DNA of 64,000 nt from AP-15 sp963747735 (GCA_963747735.1 CAVVGE010000005.1:248001-312000); one strand, 5' to 3'. Shown: positions 52,054-61,631, numbered from the stretch's first letter. Notes: generated by a model from the letters alone, not told the origin. Numbers and translations are program-made.

Positions 52054-53019
52054 ATGGCTGTCTACACCGACGTCGCCGACGACGAGCTGCGGGCTTTTAT
52101 CGGGCATTACGATATCGGCGCGGTGCTCGCCTGCAAAGGCATTGCCGAGGGCGTCGAGAACTCGAACTATCTCATTACAACCGAGCACGGCAATTTTATC
52201 CTGACCCTTTATGAAAAGCGCGTGGCGCCGGCGGACCTGCCATTCTTTATCGCGCTGATGGAGCATCTGGCCGGTCGCGGGGTCGCCTGCCCGACCCCGG
52301 TCAAGGGGCGTGACGGCGTCGCCTTGCGCGAATTGTGCGGCCGCCCGGCGGCGATCGTGACCTTTCTCGCCGGCATGTGGCCGCGCCGGGTCCAGCCGTT
52401 CCATTGCGCCGGGCTCGGCCGGGCATTGGCGCAGCTGCATCTCGCCGGCACCTCGTTCCCGATGACCCGCAAAAACGACCTTTCGGTCGCTGGCTGGCGC
52501 CACCTGTTCGAGGCGTGCCGCGCGCGCGCCGGCGAAGTGCAGCCGGGCCTCGCCGACGAAATCGGCGCCGAATTGGCAGAGTGCGCCGCCATTTGGCCGC
52601 ATGACCTGCCCACAGGCGTGATCCACGCCGATTTGTTTCCGGACAACGTGTTTTTCCGCGATCACGAAGTGTCGGGCCTGATCGACTTTTATTTCGCCTG
52701 CACCGATTTTCTCGCCTACGATTTGGCGATCTGCCTCAACGCTTGGTGTTTCGAGGCCGATGGCAGCCTCAACGTCACCAAGGCGCGCCTGCTGCTCGAC
52801 GGCTATCGCCGGCGGCGGCCGCTGTCGGCCGACGAGCTCGCCGCCCTCCCGCTCCTCGCCCGCGGCGGCGCGCTGCGCTTTTTGCTGACCCGCCTCTTCG
52901 ATTGGCTGAACCAGCCGGCGGGCGCCCTGGTCCGGCCCAAGGACCCGCTCGAATACCTGCGCCGGCTGCGCTTTCACCGCGGCATCGCCGACATTGCCGA
53001 ATACGGTCTCGATGCCTGA
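52054..53019 (+). CDS. thrB: homoserine kinase (ThrB type II)
   Basis: A 321-residue kinase of the aminoglycoside-phosphotransferase fold that phosphorylates homoserine in threonine synthesis. The catalytic loop HADLFPDN is at 191-198 and the metal-binding Asp follows in GLIDFYF. N-terminal YDIGAVLACKGIAEGVENSN is characteristic. It lies nine bases after infC and overlaps rnhA by eight bases. Having thrS and thrB in one run places threonine use and synthesis together. Confidence 0.9.
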   Translation: MAVYTDVADDELRAFIGHYDIGAVLACKGIAEGVENSNYLITTEHGNFILTLYEKRVAPADLPFFIALMEHLAGRGVACPTPVKGRDGVALRELCGRPAAIVTFLAGMWPRRVQPFHCAGLGRALAQLHLAGTSFPMTRKNDLSVAGWRHLFEACRARAGEVQPGLADEIGAELAECAAIWPHDLPTGVIHADLFPDNVFFRDHEVSGLIDFYFACTDFLAYDLAICLNAWCFEADGSLNVTKARLLLDGYRRRRPLSADELAALPLLARGGALRFLLTRLFDWLNQPAGALVRPKDPLEYLRRLRFHRGIADIAEYGLDA

Positions 53020-53473
53020 GGAGGCCGAGGTCGAGATCTTCACCGACGGCGCATGCAGCGGCAATCCGGGGCCCGGCGGCTGGGCCGCGATCCTGCGCTG
53101 GCGCGGGGTCGAAAAGGAGCTGAGCGGAGCGGAGCCCGCCACCACCAACAACCGCATGGAGATGACCGCAGCGATCTACGGCCTCGAAGCCCTGAAGCGG
53201 GGCTGCCGCGTACGGCTCTACAGCGACAGCCAATATCTGCGCGACGGCATTACGAAATGGATCCACGGCTGGAAAGCGCGTGGCTGGCGCACCGCCGACA
53301 AGAAGCCGGTCAAGAATGTCGATCTGTGGCAACGGCTCGAAGCGGCGGCGGCGGCGCACGAGGTCGATTGGGTCTGGGTGCGCGGCCACGCCGGTCATCC
53401 CGAAAACGAGCGGGCCGACGCCCTCGCCCGCGCCGGCATCGCTGCCGTTGTCGAGAGAAAATCGCCGAAATGA
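53012..53473 (+). CDS. rnhA: ribonuclease HI
   Basis: A 153-residue enzyme that cleaves RNA in RNA/DNA hybrids. The four catalytic acids are D12 (EIFTDGACSGNPGPGGW), E50 (NNRMEMTA), D72 (LYSDSQYL) and D136 (NERADALA). The length is typical. The ATG lies within the last codons of thrB, a thrB-rnhA pairing common in Alphaproteobacteria. There is no strong Shine-Dalgarno, as expected for a coupled gene. Confidence 0.95.
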   Translation: MPEEAEVEIFTDGACSGNPGPGGWAAILRWRGVEKELSGAEPATTNNRMEMTAAIYGLEALKRGCRVRLYSDSQYLRDGITKWIHGWKARGWRTADKKPVKNVDLWQRLEAAAAAHEVDWVWVRGHAGHPENERADALARAGIAAVVERKSPK

Positions 53474-53529
53474 ACCGAGCTTGGCGGCGGCGCCTACCCG
53501 ACAATGCCGAGAGGGCATAGATTCGAACG

Positions 53530-53874
53530 ATGGCGTATCAAACCTTTCGGGTCGAGATCACCCGCGACGAAACGCGTGCCGGCGCGCCTGTCGTCATCGA
53601 GATAACCGCCTATATCGACCGCATGCCCGAGACCGACGAGGCGGCGATCGGACGGCTGAGCAACACGTGGCGCGGCGTGTGGAACAGCCGGCTGCAATAT
53701 GCCGGAGATTTCGATACATTGGCGCAGGCGCTTGCCGCGATCACGGCGGCCTATCCGGCGGCCGATCGCATCCGCTGCTACGAATATTCCATCGACAACG
53801 AATTTGCGGTCGAGGTGGCACCGCTCTTGCGCTCGGACGGGAAGTGGATGCCCGGGCCTCGCCCCCGCCCCTGA
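53530..53874 (+). CDS. conserved hypothetical protein, about 114 residues
   Basis: A protein with alternating strand-like and helical segments (YQTFRVEITRDETRAGAPVV, SNTWRGVWNSRLQYAGDFDT) and no signal or membrane segment. I do not recognise a family. It follows rnhA by 57 bp in the same direction, and its stop is eight bases from the convergent HD hydrolase stop. The composition looks coding. Confidence 0.55.
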   Translation: MAYQTFRVEITRDETRAGAPVVIEITAYIDRMPETDEAAIGRLSNTWRGVWNSRLQYAGDFDTLAQALAAITAAYPAADRIRCYEYSIDNEFAVEVAPLLRSDGKWMPGPRPRP

Positions 53875-53882
53875 TCCCCTGA

Positions 53883-54746
53883 TCAGTGCTGTTGCGGCGG
53901 CCCGGCCTGCGGGCCCATGCGCCGGCGATTATGCTCGACCGCAAAGATGTGGGCGTAGAGGGTCGCGGTCCACAACTTGCCCTCCATCGTCATTTCGAGG
54001 TAGCGCAAAGCCTCGCCGATATAGCGCTCGATCTTGCTCCAATAAAATTGCGGATAGCATTCGACCATGTCGGCCGGGCTCGTATAGCCGAGCTTGCCGT
54101 CGATGCCGTTTTCGGCGAATTCGTGGTAGAGCGCGTTGAGCTTGCGCAAATAGAGCGGATCGCCCAATTGGCCGATCAAGTCGGCGGCGCGGACCAGGCC
54201 CGCCTCGTTGTCGGTCGCGGCATGGTCCTCGTCGTCCGGCACCGGAAAGCGGGTCAGCTCGATCGCGGCGGCAATGCGCTCCTCGTCGATATACGGAACC
54301 AGCCGAAAGCGCTCGCGGACCATGATCTTCCCGCGCTCGACGTGATAGGGCATCAAAAACGCGTCGGAGGCGCCGCGCGGCGGCACGACCGTGTTGCCGG
54401 CGGTGTCGATCACAAAACGCTCGGCCGTGTCGCCGGGGCAGATGCCGCGCACATACCCGATGTCGTGGCTGAGAGCGGCCAGGATGGCGTGACCCCAATC
54501 GCTCGGGGTGACGACCCGCTCGATGCGGCGGCCGCGCAAAATGTCCTGTAGGCAAAGGGTGACGAGCGCCGTGTGCTGGCAATCGTGGTACAGCGCGTCG
54601 CTGCTGGCGATGCGCTCGATGACGAGCCGGGCGGCTTCGGCCAGCGCCGTGGGAATGTGCGGCTCCTGGTCGCCATAGGCCCGGCGGTAGGTCTCGGCCA
54701 GGTTGCGGCCCAGCTCATCGGCGAGAAGGCTCGTCGGGTTCAGCAT
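53883..54746 (-). CDS. HD-domain metal-dependent phosphohydrolase
   Basis: A 287-residue protein with HD-type metal ligands: H54-D55 in YHDCQHTAL, and H94-D95 in LSHDIGY, with more acidic residues downstream. The family hydrolyses phosphodiester or phosphomonoester bonds in nucleotides; the substrate is not evident. No accessory sensor domain is present. ATG at 54746. It diverges from the kinase gene. Confidence 0.75.
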   Translation of the reverse strand: MLNPTSLLADELGRNLAETYRRAYGDQEPHIPTALAEAARLVIERIASSDALYHDCQHTALVTLCLQDILRGRRIERVVTPSDWGHAILAALSHDIGYVRGICPGDTAERFVIDTAGNTVVPPRGASDAFLMPYHVERGKIMVRERFRLVPYIDEERIAAAIELTRFPVPDDEDHAATDNEAGLVRAADLIGQLGDPLYLRKLNALYHEFAENGIDGKLGYTSPADMVECYPQFYWSKIERYIGEALRYLEMTMEGKLWTATLYAHIFAVEHNRRRMGPQAGPPQQH

Positions 54747-54886
54747 GATCGCCTCCGTGGCAGGCCAGCCCATCGATCCGACGTGATCGGATCATATGGT
54801 GCGGCGCAGCCATCGCCGCGAGTTGCAAATTTAGTGCGGCGGGCAACCGGATTGACCGGGATCGTCCGCTTGGGAAGTATCGTTCG

Positions 54887-55459
54887 ATGGCACGGGAGAT
54901 CGTGACCGTGGCGGGGTCGCCCGGATCGGGAAAATCGTCGACGGCGCGGGCGCTCGCCGAGCTTCTGGGATTTCGTCATTTTTCGTCGGGCGACCTGTTC
55001 CGGCAGCTCGCGGCCGAGCGCGGCGAATCGATCGAAGCGATGAATATTTCGGCCGAGGCGCAGCGCGACATCGACTTGAAGGTCGACAACCTGTTGAAAG
55101 ATAAATACCGCGAGGAAGAGCGGCTGGTCATCGATTCGCGCATGGCCTGGCACTGGATGCCGCAGTCGTTCAAAGTATTTCTTGTGCTCGACCCGCAGAC
55201 CGCGGCCGAGCGCATCTTTGCTCACCTGCGTCGCGAGGGCCGGCTCAGCGAGGACGCGCAATCGGTCGAAGAGGTGCGGCGCAGCATCGACCGCCGCTCG
55301 GCGAGCGAGCAGAAACGCTATCGGGCGCTGTATCAGGTCGATATGACCGACCCGCTGAATTTCGACGTTGTGATCAATACGAAATCCAACGATCTGGCGA
55401 CGGTCGCAGCGATGGTGCACGCGGCCTACAACGCCTGGCGGGCCGGCGACAAGTCGTAG
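54887..55459 (+). CDS. cytidylate-kinase-like P-loop kinase
   Basis: A 190-residue kinase with P-loop GSPGSGKSS at residues 10-18, a RHFSSGDLFRQLAAERGE block, and an LID-like RREGRLSEDAQSVEEVRRSI region. The order resembles the short archaeal-type CMP kinases more than the longer bacterial Cmk encoded beside rpsA. The substrate is therefore uncertain: CMP, dCMP or another nucleotide. GGGAAG precedes the ATG. Confidence 0.7.
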   Translation: MAREIVTVAGSPGSGKSSTARALAELLGFRHFSSGDLFRQLAAERGESIEAMNISAEAQRDIDLKVDNLLKDKYREEERLVIDSRMAWHWMPQSFKVFLVLDPQTAAERIFAHLRREGRLSEDAQSVEEVRRSIDRRSASEQKRYRALYQVDMTDPLNFDVVINTKSNDLATVAAMVHAAYNAWRAGDKS

Positions 55460-55471
55460 AACAGGTCGCTC

Positions 55472-56359
55472 CTATTCGACGTTCTGCACCTGCTCGCGAA
55501 ATTGCTCGATCGCGGATTTGAGCGCGAGGCCGATCCGCGTCAGCTCGATATCGGCCGATTTCGAGCATAGCGTGTTGGCCTCGCGGTTCAGCTCCTGGCA
55601 CAGAAAATCGAGGCGGCGGCCGACACCTGCGCCCTCGCCGACCAGATCGCCGGCCTGGGCGATATGGGCGCGCAAGCGTTCGATCTCCTCGCGGATGTCG
55701 GCGCGCAGGGCGAGCAGCGCCACTTCCTGCGCCAGCCGCTCCTCGGGCATTGCCGGGACGAGATCGACGAGGCCCGCCAGCACCGTGCGCAGGCGCTCGC
55801 GGATCGCCTGCGGCTGCGCTGCGGCGCAACCGGCCGCGGCATCGACGAGCACGGCCAATTCGTCGAGCTGGGTGCGCAACAACCCGGCGAGGCGGCTGCC
55901 TTCCGCGGCGCGCGCCGTAGAGAGGCCGTCGAGGGCGGCCTCCCAGCCGGCGAGCACCGACCGGCGGCGGGCGGCGGCGATCGCTTCGTCGGCCTCGTCC
56001 TCGGCGATCTCGACGACGCCCCGCAGCGCCAACAACCCGTCGAGCCGCGGGGGTGCGGCCTCGACCTCCCCGGCGAGATCGTCGATCAGCGCCACAAGCT
56101 GATCCAGCACGGCGCGGTTGATCCGCATCGCCGGCGCGGCGGTCCGCGTCACCGACAGCGTGGCGGAGAGGTTGCCGCGGCGAAACCGTTGCGCTGCCCC
56201 GGCGCGCAGCTCGGTTTCGAGCGCGTCGAAGCCGGGGGCGAGGCGCAGCCGAAGGTCGAGCGCCCGGCCATTGACGCTTTTGACCTCCCACACCCAGGAA
56301 ATCCCTTCGGCCTCGCCCTGCGCCCGGGCAAAGCCGGTCATGCTCGACAATCCCACCAC
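55472..56359 (-). CDS. yicC: YicC/YloC family endoribonuclease
   Basis: A 295-residue protein starting VGLSSMTGFARAQGE and ending LALKSAIEQFREQVQNVE, both diagnostic of the family, with LDFLCQELNREANTLCSKSA before the end. Members act as endoribonucleases that affect small-RNA stability. The start is a GTG at 56359; an ATG six codons later (MTGFARA) is an alternative. It ends the leftward run fabD to yicC. Confidence 0.85.
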   Translation of the reverse strand: MVGLSSMTGFARAQGEAEGISWVWEVKSVNGRALDLRLRLAPGFDALETELRAGAAQRFRRGNLSATLSVTRTAAPAMRINRAVLDQLVALIDDLAGEVEAAPPRLDGLLALRGVVEIAEDEADEAIAAARRRSVLAGWEAALDGLSTARAAEGSRLAGLLRTQLDELAVLVDAAAGCAAAQPQAIRERLRTVLAGLVDLVPAMPEERLAQEVALLALRADIREEIERLRAHIAQAGDLVGEGAGVGRRLDFLCQELNREANTLCSKSADIELTRIGLALKSAIEQFREQVQNVE

Positions 56360-56424
56360 CGCCCCTAACCGCCGTTGCCGGGCAAGGGTTACAGCGGCGC
56401 TCGGAGGGGGTCAACAATCGCAGC

Positions 56425-57495
56425 TCAGCGGACACCCTTGTGCTTCACGGCGTGCCGCGGCGCCGGCTTGGCGGGTCGGAGGGCCGGCTCGGCCGGCTGG
56501 AGGGCCGGCTCGGGCAAAGCGTCATGGCGAAATTCGGCGACATTCTTGTTGTGCTCGGCCAGCGTCTTGGCAAAGACGTGGCCGCCATTGCCATCGGCGA
56601 CGAAATAGAGCTCGTCGGTGACCGCCGGCCGGGCCGCGGCGTGCAGCGCCGCGACACCGGGGTTGTCGATCGGTCCGGGCGGCAGCCCCTTTTCGAGATA
56701 GGTGTTGTAGGGCGAGGCCGCCGCAAGGTCGGCATGGGTCAGCGGGCGGTCGAGCTTTTTCTCGCCGGTCTCGCTCAGCGCATAGAGCACGGTCGGGTCG
56801 GATTGCAGCCGCATGCCGAGCCGCAGCCGGTTGACAAAGACCGCGGCGATCCGCGCCCGCTCGCCGGCGCGCGAGGCTTCGCGCTCGACCATCGAAGCGA
56901 GGATCAATAGCTGCTCCGGGTTTGCCAAAGGCAGGTCCGGCCGACGCTCGGCCCAAACCGCAGCCAGCGTCTCGGCCATCGCCCGGCGCATGCGGCCGAT
57001 CATGTCGCCGCGCTTTTCGCCCCAGCTGTAGACATAGGTCTCGGGCAACAGGGTGCCCTCGGCGGGCGGCGGGCCAGGATCGCCGGCGAGCGCCGGGGCC
57101 GCCCGCACCAGCGCGACGATCGCGGCGCTGGTGAGCCCTTCCGGGATCGTCAGCCGGTGCTTGACCGTGTTGCCGCTCGCCAACAGGTCGATCGCTTCGA
57201 GCGTGCTGATGCCGGCGGCGAACGCATATTCGCCGGCTTGCAGCGCACCGGCGCGGCCAGACAGGGCCGCCCCCGCTTCGAACAGCAGCGGATAACGGAT
57301 GATGCCTTCTTTTTCGAGCAGCGCGGCCACCCCCGAGAGACCGGTGCGCGGCGGGATGACGATCGTGCGGGCTGCGGTCGAAGGGCCACGCGCGGTCATC
57401 TCGCGGTACAGCCCCCAGCTCGCCCCGGCAGCCGCCAAAAGCAGCAGCGAAACCGCCAAGAGCGCCCAGGCGACGAGCCGAAAAAAGCTCCGCAC
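56425..57495 (-). CDS. mltG: endolytic murein transglycosylase MltG
   Basis: A 356-residue membrane-anchored enzyme that cleaves nascent peptidoglycan and ends glycan strands. There is one transmembrane helix (residues 7-29), a LysM-like region, and the catalytic Glu204 in LILASMVEREA. Family blocks LRLGMRLQSDPTVLYAL and YNTYLEKGLPPGPIDNPG are visible. The C-terminal 30 residues form a Pro/Ala-rich tail beyond the usual end. It lies after fabF as in many Alphaproteobacteria. Confidence 0.9.
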   Translation of the reverse strand: MRSFFRLVAWALLAVSLLLLAAAGASWGLYREMTARGPSTAARTIVIPPRTGLSGVAALLEKEGIIRYPLLFEAGAALSGRAGALQAGEYAFAAGISTLEAIDLLASGNTVKHRLTIPEGLTSAAIVALVRAAPALAGDPGPPPAEGTLLPETYVYSWGEKRGDMIGRMRRAMAETLAAVWAERRPDLPLANPEQLLILASMVEREASRAGERARIAAVFVNRLRLGMRLQSDPTVLYALSETGEKKLDRPLTHADLAAASPYNTYLEKGLPPGPIDNPGVAALHAAARPAVTDELYFVADGNGGHVFAKTLAEHNKNVAEFRHDALPEPALQPAEPALRPAKPAPRHAVKHKGVR

Positions 57496-57533
57496 CGCCG
57501 GCGATCCTTACCGGCCCTCGGCGATCCGCACGC

Positions 57534-58796
57534 TCAGGGCGGGCCGGCGAAGATGAGGGACGCGTTGGTGCCGCCAAAGCCAAAAGAATTGGAGAGCGCG
57601 TAGACGACCTTGCGCTCCTTGGCGACTTTGGCCACCAGATCGATGTCGCAAGACGGCGACGGGTTGTCGAGGTTCAAGGTCGGCGGGACCACGCCGTCGC
57701 GGATCGCCAGGATCGAAAAGATCGCCTCGACGCTGCCGGCAGCACCGAGCAAATGCCCGATCGCCGATTTGGTCGACGACATCGAGAGCCGATAGGCATG
57801 GTCGCCGAACAGCCGCTTGACTGCGCCGAGCTCGACCTCGTCGCCGAGCGGGGTCGAGGTGCCGTGCGCGTTGATGTAGTCGATCTGGTCCACGGCGAGG
57901 CCGGCGCGCTTCAGCGCGTTGCGCATCGAGCGAACAGCGCCGTTGCCGTTCTCGGACGGAGCGGTCAGATGAAACGCGTCGCCCGACATGCCGTAGCCGA
58001 TCAGCTCGGCATAAATCTTGGCGCCGCGCTTTTTGGCGTGCTCGTATTCTTCGACGACGAGGATGCCGGACCCTTCGCCCATGACAAAGCCGTCGCGATC
58101 TTGGTCCCACGGGCGCGAGGCACGCGGCGGGTCGTCGTTGAACCCGGTGGAAAGAGCACGCGCCGCGGCGAAGCCGGCGACCCCCAAGCGGCAGACCGCC
58201 GCCTCGGTGCCGCCACACACCATGACATCGGCATCGTCGAGCATGATCAGCCGCGCCGCATCGCCGATCGCGTGCGCGCCGCTCGAGCAGGCGGTCACCA
58301 CCGCATGGTTGGGGCCGGTGAACCCGTAGCGGATCGACACATGCCCCGAGGCGAGGTTGATCAGATTGGCGGGGATGAAAAATGGCGAAAGCCGCCGCGG
58401 CCCGCGCTCGTGCAGGGTCAGCCCGCCCTCGGTGATGCCGGCGAGCCCACCAATGCCGGAACCGATCATGACCCCGGTGCGATCGCGCTCCTCCTCTTCC
58501 TCGGGCTGCCAGCCGGCGTCCTCGACCGCTTGGGCGGCAGCGGCCAGCGCATAGACGATAAACCCGTCCATCTTGCGCTGGTCCTTGGGCGCCACCCAAT
58601 CGTCGGCGTTGAACAGCCCCGCGGCGGTGTCGCCGTGCGGAAGCTGCCCGGCGATCTTGGCCGGCAGGTCGGAGACATCGAAGGATTGGATCGAACGAAT
58701 TCCGGATTCGCCAGCGGTCAGGCGCCGCCAATTCCGCTCGATGCCGATGCCGAGCGGCGTCACCAGCCCGATCCCGGTTACAACGACGCGCCGCAT
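57534..58796 (-). CDS. fabF: beta-ketoacyl-ACP synthase II
   Basis: A 420-residue condensing enzyme of fatty-acid elongation. The Cys-His-His triad is C170 (VVTACSSGAHA), H311 (INAHGTSTPLGD) and H348 (SAIGHLLGAAG). The length is normal. It lies 54 bp after acpP in the fabD-fabG-acpP-fabF run. Confidence 0.97.
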   Translation of the reverse strand: MRRVVVTGIGLVTPLGIGIERNWRRLTAGESGIRSIQSFDVSDLPAKIAGQLPHGDTAAGLFNADDWVAPKDQRKMDGFIVYALAAAAQAVEDAGWQPEEEEERDRTGVMIGSGIGGLAGITEGGLTLHERGPRRLSPFFIPANLINLASGHVSIRYGFTGPNHAVVTACSSGAHAIGDAARLIMLDDADVMVCGGTEAAVCRLGVAGFAAARALSTGFNDDPPRASRPWDQDRDGFVMGEGSGILVVEEYEHAKKRGAKIYAELIGYGMSGDAFHLTAPSENGNGAVRSMRNALKRAGLAVDQIDYINAHGTSTPLGDEVELGAVKRLFGDHAYRLSMSSTKSAIGHLLGAAGSVEAIFSILAIRDGVVPPTLNLDNPSPSCDIDLVAKVAKERKVVYALSNSFGFGGTNASLIFAGPP

Positions 58797-58850
58797 CTTA
58801 CGGCTGCATTCCGGTAGGCGCGCCGCGGGTCAACCGACGGGTCGTGGCGC

Positions 58851-59084
58851 TCAACTGTGCGATTCGATAAAGCTGACCGCATCCTTGACCGTGACGATCT
58901 TCTCGGCCGCGTCGTCCGGGATTTCGCAGCCGAACTCCTCCTCGAAGGCCATCACCAGCTCGACCGTATCGAGGCTATCGGCGCCCAGATCGTCGATAAA
59001 GCTCGCATTCTCGGTCACTTTCGATTCGTCGACGCCCAGATGCTCGACGACGATCTTTTTGACCCGCTCGGCGACGTCACTCAT
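58851..59084 (-). CDS. acpP: acyl carrier protein
   Basis: A 77-residue acidic protein. The phosphopantetheine is attached at Ser37 in GADSLDTVELVMAFE. The sequence is typical from MSDVAERVKKIVVEHLGVDE on. A gap of about 170 bp separates it from fabG, so it may have its own promoter, as expected for a very abundant protein. Confidence 0.97.
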   Translation of the reverse strand: MSDVAERVKKIVVEHLGVDESKVTENASFIDDLGADSLDTVELVMAFEEEFGCEIPDDAAEKIVTVKDAVSFIESHS

Positions 59085-59252
59085 CCCTTCTTCCCCTCGG
59101 TGGCTGCATTGGAAAGCGTGTCGAAACAGGGTTTCTCGGGGCTGGCGCCATGGTCTGCCGTGAAAGAACCGCGGTCGGAGCTCGGGTCACATAACATGGT
59201 TTTCCCGGCGGTGCCAGTTCGGCCAAAGAGCGAGCCGCCGGGCGCGGCGATG

Positions 59253-59990
59253 CTATATCATGGCCATGCCGCCGTTGACGTGCAAGGTTTGACCGGTGAC
59301 GTAGGCCGCCTCGTCGCTGGCCAGATAGACAACCGCCGCGGCGACGTCCTCGGGGGCGCCGAACCGGCCCGCCGGGATCGCTGCGGCGAGGCGCTCGCGC
59401 TGAGCCTCGCTCAGCCGGTCGGTCATCGCCGTCACGATCATGCCCGGCGCCACACAGTTGACGGTGATGCCGCGGCCGGCGACCTCGGCGGCGATTGATT
59501 TCGACATGCCGATCATCGCCGCCTTGGCCGCGGCATAGTTGGCCTGACCGGGATTGCCGGCGACGCCGACGATCGAGGCCACGCCGATGATCCGGCCATG
59601 CCGGCGCCGCACCATGCCGCGCAGCGCGGTGCGGGCGAGCCGAAAGGCAGCGGTCAGATCGACGTCGATGACGGTCTGCCATTCTTCGTCCTTCATCCGC
59701 ACCGCCAGCGCATCGCGGGCGAGCCCGGCATTGTTGACCAGAATGTCGACCCGCCCGAGCGCTGCCTCGGCGGTGGCGACCAGACGCTCGGGCGTCGCCG
59801 GATCGGAGAGATCGCCGATGCCGATATGGGCGCCGGCGCCGAGCTCGGCGGCGAGCGCTCGCAGCGCGCTTTCCCGCGTGCCGGCGAGCATCACCGCCGC
59901 ACCGCGGCGATGGAGCGCGCGTGCGATCGCGCCGCCGATCCCGCCCGATGCGCCGGTGACCAGGGCGGTCCTTCCCGTGAGATCGAACAT
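59253..59990 (-). CDS. fabG: 3-oxoacyl-ACP reductase
   Basis: A 245-residue short-chain dehydrogenase using NADPH. The cofactor site is VTGASGGIGGAIARALHRRG, the catalytic residues are Ser139, Tyr152 and Lys156 (NYAAAKAAM), and NNAG is at 86-89. It lies 25 bp after fabD. The context makes fatty-acid synthesis the clear role. Confidence 0.95.
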   Translation of the reverse strand: MFDLTGRTALVTGASGGIGGAIARALHRRGAAVMLAGTRESALRALAAELGAGAHIGIGDLSDPATPERLVATAEAALGRVDILVNNAGLARDALAVRMKDEEWQTVIDVDLTAAFRLARTALRGMVRRRHGRIIGVASIVGVAGNPGQANYAAAKAAMIGMSKSIAAEVAGRGITVNCVAPGMIVTAMTDRLSEAQRERLAAAIPAGRFGAPEDVAAAVVYLASDEAAYVTGQTLHVNGGMAMI

Positions 59991-60015
59991 CCCGAAGCTC
60001 CCGGCAAACGCCGGC

Positions 60016-60957
60016 TCAGAGGTCCTTCATAAAGGTTTCGAGCTCGGCCGCGGTGCCGACCGAGCGCGTCGCGAGCTCCGGGACGGTGCGCTTGACGAGA
60101 CCGGCGAGCACGCGTCCGGCGCCGATCTCGACCACCTCCTCCACCCCGCTCGCCGCGAGCAGCAGCACGCTTTCGCGCCACCGCACCATTGCCGTCACTT
60201 GCTCGACGAGGAGACGCTTGATCTCGATCGGATTGCGCATCGCGCTGGCCGAAACATTGGCGACGAGCGGCACCAGCGGCGCGGCGAGCGCGGCGGCATC
60301 GAGCGCATGCACCATCGTCACGGCTGCGGGCGCCATCAAAGGCGAATGAAAAGGCGCGCTGACCGGCAGCAAAATCGAGCGGCGCGCGCCGCGTCCGCGA
60401 GCGATCGCAGCAGCCCGCTCGACCGCGGCGCGATGCCCGCTGACCACCACCTGGCCCGGCGCGTTGTCGTTGGCGACCACGCAAATTTCAGCCTGCGCCG
60501 CCTCGGCGGCTACCGCGCGCGCCGCCTCGACATCGAGGCCGAGCAACGCTGCCATCGCCCCCTCGCCGAGCGGCACCGCTTTTTGCATGGCTTGTCCGCG
60601 CAGCTTCAAGAGCCGCGCGGCGTCCGTCACCGCGACCCCGCCGGCCGCCGCCAACGCCGAATACTCGCCAAGCGAATGGCCGGCGACATAGGCGACGTCG
60701 CGGCCGAGCACCAGCCCGCCCTCGGATTCGAGGACCCGCATCGCCGCCAGGCTCGCCGCCATCAGCGCAGGCTGGGCGTTTTCGGTCAGGGTCAGCGCGT
60801 CGTCCGGCCCCTCGAACATCAACCGCGACAGCTTCTGGCCCAGCGCCTCGTCGATTTCCTGGTACAGCCAGCGTGCCACCGAAAATGCATCGGCGAGGCC
60901 CCGCCCCATGCCGACCGCCTGCGAGCCTTGGCCCGGAAATATGAATGCGCGTTTCAT
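60016..60957 (-). CDS. fabD: malonyl-CoA:ACP transacylase
   Basis: A 313-residue transacylase with nucleophile Ser95 in VAGHSLGEYS and the catalytic His in VSAPFHSPLM. It starts MKRAFIFPGQGSQAVGMGRG, so the ATG at 60957 is right although the frame is open to 61005. It is the first gene of the leftward fab run and diverges from rpsF. Confidence 0.96.
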   Translation of the reverse strand: MKRAFIFPGQGSQAVGMGRGLADAFSVARWLYQEIDEALGQKLSRLMFEGPDDALTLTENAQPALMAASLAAMRVLESEGGLVLGRDVAYVAGHSLGEYSALAAAGGVAVTDAARLLKLRGQAMQKAVPLGEGAMAALLGLDVEAARAVAAEAAQAEICVVANDNAPGQVVVSGHRAAVERAAAIARGRGARRSILLPVSAPFHSPLMAPAAVTMVHALDAAALAAPLVPLVANVSASAMRNPIEIKRLLVEQVTAMVRWRESVLLLAASGVEEVVEIGAGRVLAGLVKRTVPELATRSVGTAAELETFMKDL

Positions 60958-61073
60958 CTCGGACGCCTGCCCCCTCCCCAAGCGTGCGAAGCCGGTCCCG
61001 AGCATGGGCCGGAGGCTGTGTTCATAAAGAGGCTACAACCGGTGTCAAGAACGGCTTCGGCGCCCGGCCCGGC

Positions 61074-61101
61074 TTGTGCCCTCGCCGGATTTCAGTATAG
61101 T
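61074..61101 (+). promoter_or_regulatory. probable promoter of the rpsF operon
   Basis: TTGTGC and TATAGT with a 16-base spacer, ending 78 bp before the rpsF ATG. A leader of about 70 bases would follow, long enough for the S6/S18-type feedback known in other bacteria, although I cannot identify the element here. Confidence 0.5.
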
Positions 61102-61179
61102 CCAGCCAGCCACAGGCCTCGGGCGCGGCCGATGCGCATCTGCCGGCAGCGGCCTCATCCATAAGGAACACGTCGCGAC

Positions 61180-61629
61180 ATGCCTTTGTACGAGAATGTA
61201 TTTATCGCGCGCCAGGACATTTCCGGCGCCCAGGTCGACGCTCTCGCCGACGGCTTTGCCCAGCTCGTCGCCGACAATGGCGGCGAAGTCAAGAAGCGCG
61301 AATATTGGGGCCTGCGCAACCTCGCCTATCGAATGCGGAAGAATCGCAAGGGTCATTATGTGCTGTTCAATCTCGACGCGCCGCCGGCGGCGGTGGCCGA
61401 GCTCGAGCGGACCATGCGGATCAACGAGGACGTGCTGCGCTACCTGACGATCCGGGTCAAGGCGCATGAGGAAGGAGCGTCGGCGATCATGCAGAGCCGC
61501 GGCAGCCGCGAAGACCGGCCGCGGCGCGGCGATCGCGAGCGCTACGGCGAGCCGCGCGAGGCCGCGGCCGAACGCCCGCCCGCGCCGGAGCGCGCCGAGC
61601 AACCCGTTGCCGCAGCGGCGGAGGCTTAA
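61180..61629 (+). CDS. rpsF: 30S ribosomal protein bS6
   Basis: A 149-residue protein. The core (MPLYENVFIARQDISGAQVD, GLRNLAYRMRKNRKGHYVLF) is standard and followed by a long charged Arg/Glu/Ala/Pro tail from about residue 105, as often seen in Alphaproteobacteria. It heads the rpsF-rpsR-DUF2232-rplI run. Confidence 0.97.
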   Translation: MPLYENVFIARQDISGAQVDALADGFAQLVADNGGEVKKREYWGLRNLAYRMRKNRKGHYVLFNLDAPPAAVAELERTMRINEDVLRYLTIRVKAHEEGASAIMQSRGSREDRPRRGDRERYGEPREAAAERPPAPERAEQPVAAAAEA

Positions 61630-61631
61630 CG

